Below, one piece after another: positions 1-12,074 of a stretch of DNA of 64,000 nucleotides. Under the pieces are notes generated by a model. That model saw only the letters and a list, made by a program, of their open reading frames with translations, was not told where the DNA came from and ran no database searches. The translations under genes and the position numbers were made by a program. Source of the stretch: Cinnamomum chago. Its lineage: Eukaryota > Streptophyta > Magnoliopsida > Laurales > Lauraceae. How positions within the stretch are numbered: position 1 is the stretch's first letter; each line of letters starts with the position of its first letter. The DNA lies in the NCBI GenBank assembly GCA_038049695.1, contig CP142461.1, positions 25,241,001 to 25,305,000 on the forward strand. The letters are read 5' to 3'.

Positions 1-3000
1 TCGTACAAAAGTCCCGTACGACGTGCCCGAGGTTCGGTTTTATCCTTTTCAGACGTAAAACTCGCAGAAGTGTTTACCAAACCCAAGATTGACTCGAAAC
101 CCGTTTGAAACCGAAAAGAATCTCGAAATAACCTACAATGCACATCTCAACCGAAAATCGCTTCAATTGGATTTCGAGGCGTAAGACTAGAGTACGACAC
201 TTGAAATCTTATTTTCAATTAAAATTCGATCCCGGAGTTTTCTAGATGGAGTATTTGGACCGAGAGTCGTATTAAATACATAGTAGAGTCAACAATTTCG
301 TACAGCTATATTGATTGTGGTTCCGTGCAAAAGTTTCGTACGACGCCCCGAAGTTCGGGTTTTAGCCTTTTCATATGTAGAACTCACACAAGTGTTTTCC
401 AAACCCAAGATTCGCCCGAAACCCGTTTCAAACTGAAACGAATATCGAAATAACCAACAATGCGCATCTCAACCCAGCAACGCTTCAATTGGATTTCGTA
501 CTCTAAGACTAGAGTACGACACTTGAAACCTTATTTTCTATTAAAACTCGATACTAGAGTTTTCTAGAAAGAGTATTTGGACCAAGAGTTGTATGAAACA
601 CATAGTAGAGTCAACAACTTCGTATAGCTACGTTGAATGTGTTTTCGTACAAATGTTCCGTACGACGCGTCCGAAGTTCGGCTTTTAGCCTTTTCAGACG
701 CAGAACTCACATAAGTGTTTTCCAAACCCAAGATTCACCCGAAACCCGTTTCAAACCGAAAAGAATCTCGAAATAACCTACATTGCGAATCTCAACCTAG
801 AATCGCTTCAATTGGATTTCGAGGCGTTAGAGTAGAGTATGACTCTAGAAACATTATTTTCAATTAAAACTCGATCCCGAAGTTTTCTAGCAGGAGTATT
901 TGGGCCGAGAGTCGTATGAAATACAACAAATTCGTACTACATTGATCGTGTTTTCGCAAAGAAATTCCGTATGACGCGCCGGAAGTTCGGGTTTTAGCCT
1001 TTTCAAACGCAGAACTCCCTGAAGTGTTTACCAAACCCAAGATTCACCCGAAACCCATTTCAAACCAAAAAGAATCTCGAAATTACCTACAATGCGCATC
1101 TCAACCTAGAATTGTTTCAATTGGATTTCGAGGCGTAAGACTTGAGTACGACACTTGACACGTTATTTTCTATTAGAACTCGATCCCGGAGTTTTCTAGA
1201 AGGAGTATTTGGACCGAGAGTTGCATGAAACGCATAGTAGAGTCAACAATTTCTTAAAGCTACACATATTGTGTTTTCGTACCGAAGTACCGTACGACGA
1301 GCCCGAAGTTCTGATTTTAGCCTTTTCAGATGCAGAACTCCCTGAAGTGTTTACCGAACCCATGATTCACCCGAAACACGTTTCAAACCGAAAAGAATCT
1401 CGAGATAACCTACAGGCGAATCTCAACCCAGAATCCCTACAATCGTATTTCGAGCCGTAAGAGTAGAGTACGACACTCAGTACCTTATTTTCTATTAGAC
1501 TTCGATCCAGGAGTTTTCTAGAAGGAGTATTTGAACCGAGAGTCGCACGAAACGCATAATAGAGTCAACAATTTCGTCAAGCTACACATATTGTGTTTTC
1601 GTACCGAAGTTCCGTACGAGGAGCCCGAAGTTCGGGTTTTAGCCTTTTCAGATGCAGAACTCCCTGAAGTGTTTACCGAACCCAAGATTCACCTCAAACC
1701 CGTTTCAAACCGAAAAGAATCTCGAAATAACCGAGAATGCGCATCTCAACCCAGAATCTATTCAATTGGATTTCGAGGCGTAAGTCTAGAGTACGACACT
1801 TGAAACCTTATTTTCTATTAAAACTCGATCCGGAGTTTTCCAGAAGGATTGTTTGGACCGATAGTCTCATGAAACATATAGTAAAGTCAACAATTTCGTA
1901 TAGCTAAATTGATTGTGTTTTCATATAGAAGTTTCGTTCGACACGCCGGAAGTTCGAGTTTTAGCCTTTTCAGAGGCAGAACTGCCTAAAGTGTTTTCCA
2001 AACTCAAGATTCACCTGAAACACGTTTCAAACCGAAAAGAGTCTCAAAATAACCTACATGCGGATCTCAACCCAGAATCCCTACAATTGGATTTCGAGCC
2101 GTATGACTAGAGAAGGACAGTTGAAACCATATTTTCTATTAAAACTCGATCTAGGAGTTTTCTAGAAGGAGTATTTGGACCGAGAGTCGCAGGAAACACA
2201 TAGTAGAGTCAACAATTTGGTATGGCTACATTGATTGTGTTTTCGTACAAAAGTTCCGTACGACGCGCCCGTGGTTCGGTTTTATCCATTTCAGACGCAA
2301 AACTCACAGAAGTGTTTACCAAACCCAAGATTGACTCGAAACCCGTTTCAAACCGAAAAGAATCTCGAAATAACCAACAATGCACATCTCAACCGAAAAT
2401 CGCTTCAATTGAATTTCGAGGCGTAAGACTAGAGTACGACACTTGAAACCTTATTTTCTAGTAAAACTCGATCCCGGAGTTTTCTAAATGGAGTATTTGG
2501 ACCGAGAGTCGTATCAATTACATAGTAGAGTCAACATTTCGTACAGCTATATTGATTGTGTTTCGGTACAAAAGTTCCGTACGACGCCCCGAAGTTCGGG
2601 TTTTAGCCTTTTTGAGATGCAGAACTCACACAAGTGTTTTCCAAACCTAAGATTCACCCGAAACCCGTTTCAAACTGAAACGAATCTCGAAATAACCAAC
2701 ATTGCGCATCTCAACCCAGCATCGCTTCAATTGGATTTCGTAGTGTGAGACTAGAGTACGACACTTGAAACCTTATTTTCTATTAAAACTCGATACTAGA
2801 GTTTTCTAGAAAGAGTATTTGGACCGAGAGTTGTATGAAACACATAGTAGAGTCAACAATTTCGTATAGCTACATTGGAAGTGTTTTTTTACAAATGATC
2901 CGTACGACGCGCCCGAAGTTCGGGTTTTAGCCTTTTCAGACGCAGAACTCACAGAAGTGTTTTCCAAACCCAAGATTCACCTGAAACCCGTCTCAAACCG

Positions 3001-6000
3001 AAAAGAATCTCGAAATAACCTACAATGCGAATCTCAACCTAAAATCCCTTCAATAGGATTTCGAGGCGTAAGAGTAGCGTACGACTCTAGAAACATTATT
3101 TTCTTTTAAAACTCGATCCCGGATTTTTCTAGAAGGAGTATTTGGACCGAGTGTCGCATGAATTACATAGTAGAGTCAACAATTTCATACAGCTACATTG
3201 ATTGTGCTTTCGCAAAGAAATTCCGTACGACGCGCCCGTAGTTTGTGTTTTAGCCTTTTCAAACGCAGAACTCCCTGAAGTGTTTACCAAACCCAAGATT
3301 CGCTCGAAACCCGTTTCAAACCAAAAAGAATCTCGAAATAACCTACAATGCGAATCTCAACCTAAAATCCCTTCAATAGGATTTCGAGGCGTAAGAATAG
3401 CGTACGACTCTAGAAACTTTATTTTCTATTAAAATAGATCCCGGAGTTTTCTAGATAGAGTATTTGGACTGAGAGTGGTATTAAATACATATTAGAGTCA
3501 ACAATTTCATACAGCTATATTGATTGTGTTTCGGTAAAAAAGTTCCGTACGACGCCCCGAAGTTCGGGTTTTATTCTTTTTAGATGTAGAACTCACACAA
3601 GTGTTTTCCAAAGCCAACATTCACCAGAAACCCGTTTCAAAATGAAACGAATCTCGAAATAACCTACAATGCGCATCTCAACCCAGCATCGCTTCAATTA
3701 GATTTCGTAGTGTAAGCCTAGAGTACGACACTTGAAACCTTATTTTCTATTAAAACTCGATACTAGAGTTTTCTAGAAAGAGTATTTGGACCGAGAGTTG
3801 TATGAAACACTTAGCAGAGTCAACAATTTCGTATAGCTACATTGAAAGTGTTTTCGCACAAATGTTCCGTACGACGCGCCCGAAGTTCGGGTTTTAGCAT
3901 TTTCAGATGCAGAACTCACAGAAGTGTTTTCCAAACCCAAGATTCACCCGAAACCCGTTTCAAACCGAAAAGAATCTCGAAATAACCTACAATGCGAATC
4001 TCAACCTAAAATCCCTTCAATAGGATTTCGAGGCGTAAGAAAAGCGTACGACTCTAGAAACATTATTTTCTATTAAAACTTGATCCCGGAGTTTTCCAGA
4101 AGGGGTATTTGGACAGAGAGTCGCATGAACCACATAGCAGAGTTAACAATTTCGTATAACTACATTGATTGTGTTTTCGTACAGATGTTGCGAACGACGC
4201 GCCAGAAGTTCGGGTTTTAGCCTTTTCAAACGCAGAACTCACAGAAGTGTTTTCCTAACCCAAGATTCACCCGAATCCCGTTTCAAACCGAAAAGAATCT
4301 AGAAATAACCTACTATGCGAATCTCAACCTAGAATCCCTTCAATAGGATTTCGAGGCGTAAGACTAGAGTACGACTCTAGAAACATTATTTTCAATTAAA
4401 ACTCGATCTCGGAGTTTTCTAACAGGGGTATTTGGACCGAGAGTCGCATGAAATACATAGTAGAGTCAACAATTTCATACAGCTACATTGATGGTGTTTT
4501 CGCAAAGAAATTCCGTACGACGCGCCCGAAGTTCGGGTTTTAGCCTTTTCAAACGCAGAACTCCCTGAAGTGTTTACCAAACCCAAGATTCACCCGAAAC
4601 CCATTTCAAACAAAAAAGAATCTCGAAATAACCTACAATGCGCATCTCAACCTAGAATCGTTTCAATTGGATTTCAAGGCGTAAGACTTGAGTACGACAC
4701 TTGACACCTTATTTTCTATTAGAACTCGATCCCGGAGTTTTCTAAAAGGAGTATTTGCACCGAGGGTCGCATGAAACACATAGTAGAGTCAACAATTTCA
4801 TAAAGCTACACATTTTGTGATTTCGTACCGAAGTTCCATACGACGAGGCCGAGTTCGGGTTTTAGCCTTTTCAGATGTAGAACTCCCTGAAGTGTTTACC
4901 GAACCCATGATTCACCCGAAACACGTTTCAAACCGAAAAAAATCCCGAGATAACCTACATGCGGATCTCAACCCAGAATCACTACAATCGGATTTCGAGC
5001 CGTAAGACTAGAGTACGACACTCGACACCTTATTTTCTATTAGAACTCGATCCAGGAGTTTTCTAGAAGGAGTATTTGGATCGAGAGCCGCATGAAACGT
5101 ATAGTAGAGTCAACAATTTCGTAAAGCTACACATATTGTGTTTTCGTACTGAAGTTCCGTACGATGAGCCCAAAGTTCGGGTTTTAGCCTTTTCAGATGC
5201 AGAACTCCCTGAAGTGTTTCCTGAACCCAAGATTCACCTCAAACCCGTTTCAAACCGAAAAGAATCTCGAAATAACCTAGAATGCGCATCTCAACCCAGA
5301 ATCTATTCAATTGAATTTCGAGGCGTAAGACTAGACTACGACACTTGAAATCTTATTTTCTATTAAAACTCGATCCCTGAGTTTTCCAGAAGGATTGTTT
5401 GGACCGAGAGTCTCTTGAAACATATAGTAGAGTCAACAATTTCGTATAGCTAAATTGATTGTGTTTCCATATAGAAGTTTCGTACGACACGCCCGAAGTT
5501 CGGGATTTAGCCTTTTCAGACGCAGAACTGCCTAAAGTGTTTTTCAAACCCAAGATTCACCCGAAACACGTTTCAAACCGAAAAGAGTATTGAAATAACC
5601 TACATGCGGATCTTAACCCAAAATCCCAACAATTGGATTTCGAGCCGTATGACTAGAGTACGACACTTGAAACCTTATTTTCTATAGCTACATTGAAAGT
5701 GTTAACAATTTCGTATAGCTACATTGAAAGTGTTTTCGTACAAATGTTCCGTACGACGCGCCCGAAGTTCGGGTTTTAGCCTTTTTAGATGCAGAACTCA
5801 CAGAAGTGTTTTCCAAACCCAAGATTCACCCGAAACCCGTTTCAAACCGAAAAGAATCTCGAAATAACCTACAATGTGAATCTCAACCTAAAATCCCTTC
5901 AATAGGATTTCGAGGCGTAAGAAAAGCGTACGACTCTAGAAACATTATTTTCTATTAAAACTCGATCCCGGAGTTTTCTAGATGGAGTATTTGGACCGAG

Positions 6001-6517
6001 AGTGGTATTAAATACATATTAGAGTCAACAATTTCGTACCGCAATATTGATTGTGTTTCCATACAAAAGTTTCGTACGACGCCCCGAAGTTCGGGTTTTA
6101 TTCTTTTGAGATGCAGAACTCACACAAGTGTTTTCCAAAGCCAAGATTCACCCGAAACCCGTTTCAAACTGAAACGAATCTCGAAATAACCTACAATGCG
6201 TATCTCAACCCAGCATCGCTTCAATTGGATTTCGTAGTGTAAGACTAGAGTACGACACTTCAAATGTTATTTTCTATTAAAACTCGATACTAGAGTTTTC
6301 TAGAAAGAGTATTTGGACCGAGAGTTGTATGAAACACATAGCAGAGTCAACAATTTCGTATAGCTACATTGAAAGTGTTTTCGTACAAATGTTCCGTACG
6401 ACGCGCCCGAAGTTCGGGTTTTAGCCTTTTCAGACGCTGAACTCACAGAAGTATTTTCCAAACCCAAGATTCACCCGAAACCCGTTTCAAACCGAAGAGA
6501 ATCTCGAACTAACCTAC
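1..6517. repeat. Satellite array I (about 322-bp monomer)
   Basis: About twenty head-to-tail monomers. The landmark GAGTATTTGG recurs at 249, 571, 894, 1203 and 1525, giving steps of 322, 323, 309 and 322 bp (the 309 reflects a small deletion). Monomers are diverged and fall into recognisable types by the bases around the GCTACATTGATTGTG and TTCCGTACGACG segments. The type order repeats after seven monomers: the variant with GCTATATTG at 300 recurs at 2541, and the GCAAAGAAATTCC variant at 956 recurs at 3212. A collapsed monomer lies near 5680-5720. Short ORFs of 60-90 codons recur in one frame but are interrupted from unit to unit and are not credible genes. I do not recognise the family by name. 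Confidence 0.95.
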
Positions 6518-7538
6518 TGTTAGTTTTATGGTCTCAATACCAGCATATGATGAATAGATTGATTAATTTCTTTATTTATCAATATAATCATGCTTTCCCT
6601 TCATGAGATGAATTTTGTTTTATATACTTGCACATAACTAATACAAATGACATAATGGTTCATGAGATGAACCGGAGTCCACAAGTATACTAGATGTAAT
6701 ACATGTGTATGGATGAGATCCACATACAGGAGATATGTATTACAAATCTTATACTTAAATATCTTCACAACCAGTGATGAGATTGGACACCTCATCTGAC
6801 AAGGTTGCAACATTTTGATCACTATGAGATAGTGTGATTTATCTCGATCATCAGAATGTAAGATTCTGGATCATGATGCTGGTACATTGGATGTATTGAA
6901 GGACCATGAGAAGCACCTTATATACACTGTCTTTATTTTAAGGTCTGCTCTCATAATCCCCTAGCAATAGGCTCATAATCCTGAGACATTAATGAACTCA
7001 AGTTTCTATCTATTTATTTGCTTTGAGTCACCAATGAGTGAGGCCAATTGTAGGTCAACACCTCGGTGATTTGGGTACTTGATAGTAGAGCTGTGGGAAC
7101 ATTCAATGGTCAAGATGGAATCTATCTTTAATATCCCCTTGTGCCAATTAATGGATTTATCATTGGTAAGTGCGCACCCATTCCGATTAAGAGTTAATCA
7201 TTATAATTAATTGGGGCTCAAGGATAATAAGATATGGATCTAATTTGGTGGACAGGTCCATTTGATCCATGGATATAGATGGAGGGGCCTACTTGTGGTA
7301 CTGTGGAAGTTTAGGGTCTTCATTGAAATATATTCCTAAGACTGGAGTGCAATTGCATTTATTTAGTGGAGTTATTTGTAATTAACTGTGGGCCCGGATT
7401 GCACATGAGATGTGGGGTCGCGTGTCTCAGTTGGAGGCAGCTTTCTAAGGAATCCCTAGTGGTCCCCACGCTAGCCCAATATATTAGAAAGATACTAATT
7501 CTACTTAAACTCTAAAAGGAAGGTTACTATTTCTATTT

Positions 7539-7703
7539 GAAGTGAGACTTCTAATAGTGGTAATGGTAAGCTACTAATTAATAATTGAAGTAGGACTTCT
7601 ATTTTAATTAGAAAGGAGAAAGTTACTAATAGTTGTGGAAGTAAGACTTCTATGGCAATTAGTAAGGGAGATGTTTACTAGTTTGTAATGGGAGTTAAAC
7701 TTC
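7539..7703 (+). promoter_or_regulatory. U3 repeats with GAAGTNNNACTTC inverted motif
   Basis: Diverged tandem units of about 45-55 bp sit immediately upstream of the TATA box. Each carries a small interrupted palindrome: GAAGTgagACTTC at 7539-7551, GAAGTaggACTTC at 7587-7599, GAAGTaagACTTC at 7638-7650 and a weaker GAGTTaaACTTC at 7692-7703. The arms are kept while the centre varies. The position fits a repeated transcription-factor site in a retrotransposon U3; no factor is assigned. The same block is present in the 3' LTR. Confidence 0.6.
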
Positions 7704-7737
7704 TATTTCAAATAGGAAAGGAGGAGTTATGGAGGGC

Positions 7738-7745
7738 TATAAATA
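7738..7745 (+). promoter_or_regulatory. TATA box of Copia 5' LTR
   Basis: TATAAATA in a GGGC-TATAAATA-GAGG context, about 510 bp before the LTR end, with the repeated U3 motifs just upstream. The identical site in the 3' LTR is at 15086-15093. Confidence 0.75.
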
Positions 7746-8257
7746 GAGGAATACTCCTCTCAAATTCGTGCATAATAATAGGAGCACTTTCAGCCCCCTT
7801 GTGCAAGAGTTGTGCAAGTCTTCTTCCTCTCAAAGTTCCCCTCTCTTTCACCTTTGGTTCCTTAGAGTTACTAGTAGGGTTTTCTCTTGAGGATTCCACC
7901 ATCTTCTTGAGAAAAGAGATTTAATACGGGACATAGCGTTGGAAGATCAAAAGGAGTTGAAGATTCTGATTTGGATTGTGAAGTTGTTCATCACCAAAGT
8001 AAAGAAATCAAATCCTCCATTAGAGCACAACAAAGCTCCAAAGGTATATCTACATCCTTGTATGTTGTGCATTTCGTGGAAGCATGTTTATGTTCTGTTT
8101 TCTATCTTTTAGATAGTAGTTATTGCTGTACATGGCTATGAGATTGAGGAAATTGCATCCTGGATTGGGTTTGTTGAATTCTAGACAATTGATCCATGCA
8201 TTAAGTGGGTCAAAAGTTTTGAAACCTGTCTGGAAGGTCCACCTATATTCCAACAAT

Positions 8258-8269
8258 TGGTATCAGAGC
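8258..8269 (+). other. Primer-binding site (tRNA-iMet), Copia element
   Basis: TGGTATCAGAGC, complementary to the 3' end of plant initiator methionine tRNA, two bases after the 5' LTR. Confidence 0.9.
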
Positions 8270-9995
8270 CTAACCTCATCTCTAATCATGTTAGACCAGC
8301 AAGCTTGCTCTGATCTTTGCATGAGATGTGAAGAAGATGAAGCAAGGGCTATGTAAGGATCAGTTTTGATGATTTTACTTGGTTTGATAGTAAATTCATA
8401 TTTGGATAGTCACAAAAGGGTTTAATAATGATGGAAGGATCATAGGAAGCCATTGGGGCACTTTGGAAGTATTTTGGGAAAGAATGGACACGAAATAGAA
8501 AACCCAAGTTGCAGAAATTCGTCAGTCCGGTCGACCAGCCCCGTGCCCGGTCGACCGGGTGACTTGCAGGCCGGTCGATCGGGTGCTAGCAGGCCGGTCG
8601 ACCGGGCCTTCTGTATAGAATGCTGCAGAATTTGTTTTTTCAAGTTTCGGGTCTATTTATTCATCCTATTTTTCCAGCATTGTTTGGCAGCCTATTTTTT
8701 GTGATTTGTATGGTTGTATAAGATACTAACTTGCAGGTGATCTTGTCCTCTCCATATGGCCCACAAGTCTTTTGTTTTCTTTTATGGTGATTGGTTTATT
8801 TAAGGCTAATTGTAAAGGACGTCATGGTTTCCTTGTTTTCCCGTGAAAGGGCAAGGAATGATGAGTTTCCCTACCATGTAAGTCTCATACTTGAGGCATA
8901 GGAATTTATGTAATTTTTCTAAATTTGTAAATTCTGGCGATGTCCGAGACGAAGAAGGAAAGCGATGTTGGACTCCTATTCAAAGAGTTTGAAGATTACC
9001 AAAAGAGTTCTGGAGTTTCCCAAAGAGTTTAAGGAATTTCAAATTTTTTGGAAAGTCTAGAAGTCCAAGAAGTTTATTCCGCTTGGGCCATGTGGAGGAG
9101 AGGACTAGTTTGTATTTTTGCAATTTCTATTTATGGATGCATGCTTAAATTAGAATTTTCCAGATCTGATCCAAACATAGCAAGTAACTAAAATTGGTCA
9201 AATCAAATTAATTTTTGGAAAGAGTTCTAATTAGTGTTGATGGCCCATGAGATGGACACATTGGTAACTCTAATTTAGAAACTAGACTTTTCTTAAAATA
9301 ACTTGACTTGGAACCAATCTTAGAATCATATCATGAGATGATTTGATATTCATATGCTTACATGTGGGCCCTAATACCTTACAAAGAAATCCTCAATTCT
9401 AAAATATTAAGTGGGAGTGGGGCATTTATAATTTAGAAATCCCCATGGTTTTCCACCATAGGTCCATTTTAAGGAAAGTATTAGCCTCGCGCCATCTCGA
9501 GTATGACCGTTCCCCACGGAGGGCTTTTACTTGTCTGGCTACTAGATATGGATCTCCTATTGGATAGTGTTGGTGAGACGGGGCGGGGGCCCACTCCCCA
9601 AGGAGGAGTTGCTCGCAACGGTTGTCATGCAATGCTAGTTGGTGGGTTACACTTAACTAAAATAATGATGTAGTATCCCCAAGGATTTGCCTCATTTATT
9701 TTAGAAACCGAAGCTAATCGGGAGTCATTATTATTTGGTATGAGATACCTAGATAATAATGAATGAAGGGGATCATGGAAAGTTAGTCTTAATCCTAATT
9801 TTGACCAACTTTGATCCGCACCAATCTAGGTGGTATTCGCACTCCCCAAGGAGGCATACCCCTGGGATTGGGATTCCGATGTATTCTAAATTTAATGGTT
9901 ATGAGGATTCCATATAAATTTGGTAGAATACTAAACCCTAATGTCATTTAAATTCATTAATTGAATGTATGGTTATGTGCTACAGTATTTTCAGC
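8270..9995 (+). other. Long untranslated leader of the Copia element
   Basis: About 1.7 kb between the PBS and gag without a convincing ORF. It contains a palindrome cluster (8525-8607). At 9480-9660 a segment with two CTCCCCAAGGAGG-like inverted motifs recurs near 9842. I see no nested LTR termini inside it. Leaders of this size usually carry packaging and translation signals, but none can be identified here. Confidence 0.6.
8525..8607. repeat. GTCGAC palindrome cluster in Copia leader
   Basis: Four near-copies of a GGTCGACC-centred palindrome within 85 bp. The best is CCCGGTCGACCGGG at 8546-8559, a perfect 14-bp palindrome; another copy ends at 8607. The same core occurs in the LTR promoters of the Sirevirus-like elements in this window, although here it lies in the leader rather than in the LTR. 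Confidence 0.85.
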
Positions 9996-10406
9996 ATGAA
10001 TTCAAACACTTTCAATCCACTTGCGACCATCCTCAACCAAAATAAGTTAGTGGGATCAAACTATGTAGACTGGAAACGGAACCTAGATATTGTCCTGACA
10101 GCTTCAGGATACAAATATGTCCTTACCAAACCCCCCCTTGATGAGCCATTGCCAGAAGCATCACAGGAAGAAAAGGAACTTTACACCAAGTGGGCCAAAG
10201 ACGATGAGATGGCCAGATGTTACATACAGGCATCTATGTCTAGTGTTTTACAACACCAACATCAATCCTTTAAGACTGCATATGATATTATATCAAACTT
10301 AAAGGAGATGTTTGCGGAACAGGGTAGGCCTGCTAGACAGGCTGCTATGAGGGTGCTTATAAGCACCAGATGGCTGAAGGCACACCAGTACAGGACCATA
10401 TGTTGA
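9996..10406 (+). pseudogene. gag: Copia gag, N-terminal part (frameshifted)
   Basis: Encodes the N-terminal Gag region of a plant Copia polyprotein, the structural protein of the virus-like particle. I chose the ATG at 9996 (MNSNTFNPLATIL) rather than the upstream in-frame ATG at 9969, because the family-like sequence starts there. The segment has the plant-Gag pattern of a tryptophan-containing N-terminus (VDWKRNL) followed by a helical region. Near 10358 the frame slips by one nucleotide and the protein continues in the ORF beginning at 10370. The last dozen codons of this ORF are therefore out of frame. Non-functional as it stands. Confidence 0.85.
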
Positions 10407-11113
10407 AAATGATGGACTCATTGAATGAGTTAGATGTACTGGGGGCTGCGATTGATGCAGAATCGCAGATTGACATAATACTTGAGTCACTACTAGAGTC
10501 ATTCAACAATTTCAAGGTTAATTACAACATGAATAAAATGAATCTGACTCTGGCTGAGCTGTCTATCCAGCTGGTGGTGACTGAAGGCATTATGAAGAAA
10601 AAGCCAACTGCCCTGATGACAGAAAAGTCATTTGCCAAGTCCAAACCGAAAGGCAAAGGGCGGAAAGGCAAGAAGAAATCAGTTCTGAAGGGTCCTAAGG
10701 CGGAGAATGGTCCTAATGGTGGTGTTGGCAAGGCCAAGGGAGCAGGGACAAAAGGAAAGTGTTTCCATTGTGGTATGACAGGAGATTGGAAGAGGAATTG
10801 TCCAGAATATCTGTCCAAGAAGAAGACCTCAGGTATGATTGAGTCACTTGTTACTGAAGTTAGTTTTGCAACTGGTACTTCAGAATCTTGGTGTGTGGAC
10901 TCCGGGGCAACTAATCACATATGTAATTCGTTGCAGGGGTTCCGGGAAACCAGGAGACTCAGTGACGGCGAAATCATTGTCAACCTAGGATCTGATGCTA
11001 AGGCGGATGCGGTTTCAGTAGGAGTTATTACTTTATGCTTTCAAGATAATAAGTTGGTTTTGTCAGACACTATATGTACCGTCTTTAAGGAGGAATTTAA
11101 TTTCAGTTTCTAG
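10370..11113 (+). pseudogene. Copia gag C-terminus, zinc knuckle and protease
   Basis: Continues Gag after the frameshift (QDHMLKMMDSLNELD...), then a lysine-rich stretch, then a CCHC zinc knuckle at about residues 131-144 reading CFHCGMTGDWKRNC. The expected histidine is aspartate, so this knuckle should not bind zinc normally. It is followed by the aspartic protease active-site motif VDSGATNH. A second frameshift near 11090 ends this frame a few residues after the protease; the continuing frame starts upstream of 11115. Order and content are typical of Copia gag-pol. Broken. Confidence 0.88.
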
Positions 11114-11114
11114 T

Positions 11115-12074
11115 TTGGTGAATAAAAGTTATTCTATTACTTTTGGTACTGAAGTTGCCATAAAGAGAAATGGTACTTTTATATGTTTTGGCAAGATAAC
11201 CAATGGGCTTTATCTATTAACTCCTACAATGTATGAGATACATGATACCGAAATAATTAATAGGCCATCATTAAAGAGAAAGTCACATTCATCTAATCCA
11301 ACAAAACTTTGGCACTTGAGGCTAGGTCATATAAACCTAAATAGGATTGACAGGCTAGTGAAAGATAGTATCTTGCCTTCATTGGTGGTAGAACCAATGC
11401 CTGTCTGTGAGTCCTGTCTGGAAGGCAAAATGACTAAAAGACCCTTTTCATCAAAGGGCAAAAGGGCCAAAGATTTATTGGAATTAGTAAATACTGATGT
11501 GTGTGGGCCCATTAATATAAGAGCCAGAGGAGGATATGAGTACTTCATCACTTTCATAGATAATTACTCAAGATATGGATACATATACCTTATGCACCGC
11601 AAGTCCGAGGCTTTTGAAAAGTTCAAAGAGTTTCGAGCGGAAGCGGAAAAGCAATTAGGTAAAAGTATCAAGACCCTTCGATCAGATCGAGGAGGAGAAT
11701 ATCTGTCTGGAGATTTTATGGCATACTTATCAGAAAATGGGATTTTATCCCAGTTGTTTGCTCCTAGTATGCCTTAACAGAATGGAGTAGCGGAAAGAAG
11801 GAACCAGACTCTTTTAGATATGATCAGGTCTATACTGAGTTTCTCAGGATTACCTATATCCTTTTAGGGATACGCCTTAGATATTGCGATGTACATACTA
11901 AACCTCGTACCATCTAAGTCTATACCTAAGACTACCCAGGAGTTGTGGACCGGGCGAAAGTCTAGTCTACAACATTTACACATTTGCGGTTGTCCAGCAC
12001 ATGTACTAAAGGTTAAGACGGATCGGTTGGAAACGAAGTTGGAAGTATGCACGTTTGTAGGATATCCTAAATGA
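11115..12074 (+). pseudogene. Copia integrase (two in-frame stops)
   Basis: Contains the pre-integrase HHCC zinc-binding region (LWHLRLGH, then CESCLEGK) and the catalytic core, with the first Asp in VNTDVCGP and the second in LRSDRGGEY. The region with the third acidic residue (QNGVAERRN) follows a TAA at about 11775-11777, where a glutamine codon is expected. A second stop, TAG for a probable Trp codon, lies near 11866. The C-terminal part continues to 12074 (WTGRKSSLQHLHICGC...). The integrase would join element cDNA to target DNA; it is inactive here because of the stops. Confidence 0.87.

Larger units (their letters stand above)
6518..8255 (+). repeat. 5' LTR of the Copia element (1738 bp)
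   Basis: Begins TGTTAGTTTTATGG and ends TTCCAACA, the usual TG...CA termini, followed two bases later by the primer-binding site. A near-identical copy is at 13866-15603. A U3 promoter is visible: inverted-repeat units around 7539-7703 and a TATA box at 7738. Short ORFs inside (for example 7688-7924) occur identically in the other LTR and have no retroelement or cellular domain that I recognise; I regard them as incidental. Confidence 0.95.

Noticed and set aside
1209..5348. Many 60-90 codon ORFs in the satellite arrays as small genes
   Set aside because: They repeat with the monomer period, are broken by indels in neighbouring units, and have no promoter or domain; they are frames of the satellite.
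7688..7924. 78-codon ORF in the Copia LTR as a gene
   Set aside because: It occurs identically in the other LTR (15036-15272), overlaps the TATA region and has no domain; a frame in the LTR promoter and leader.
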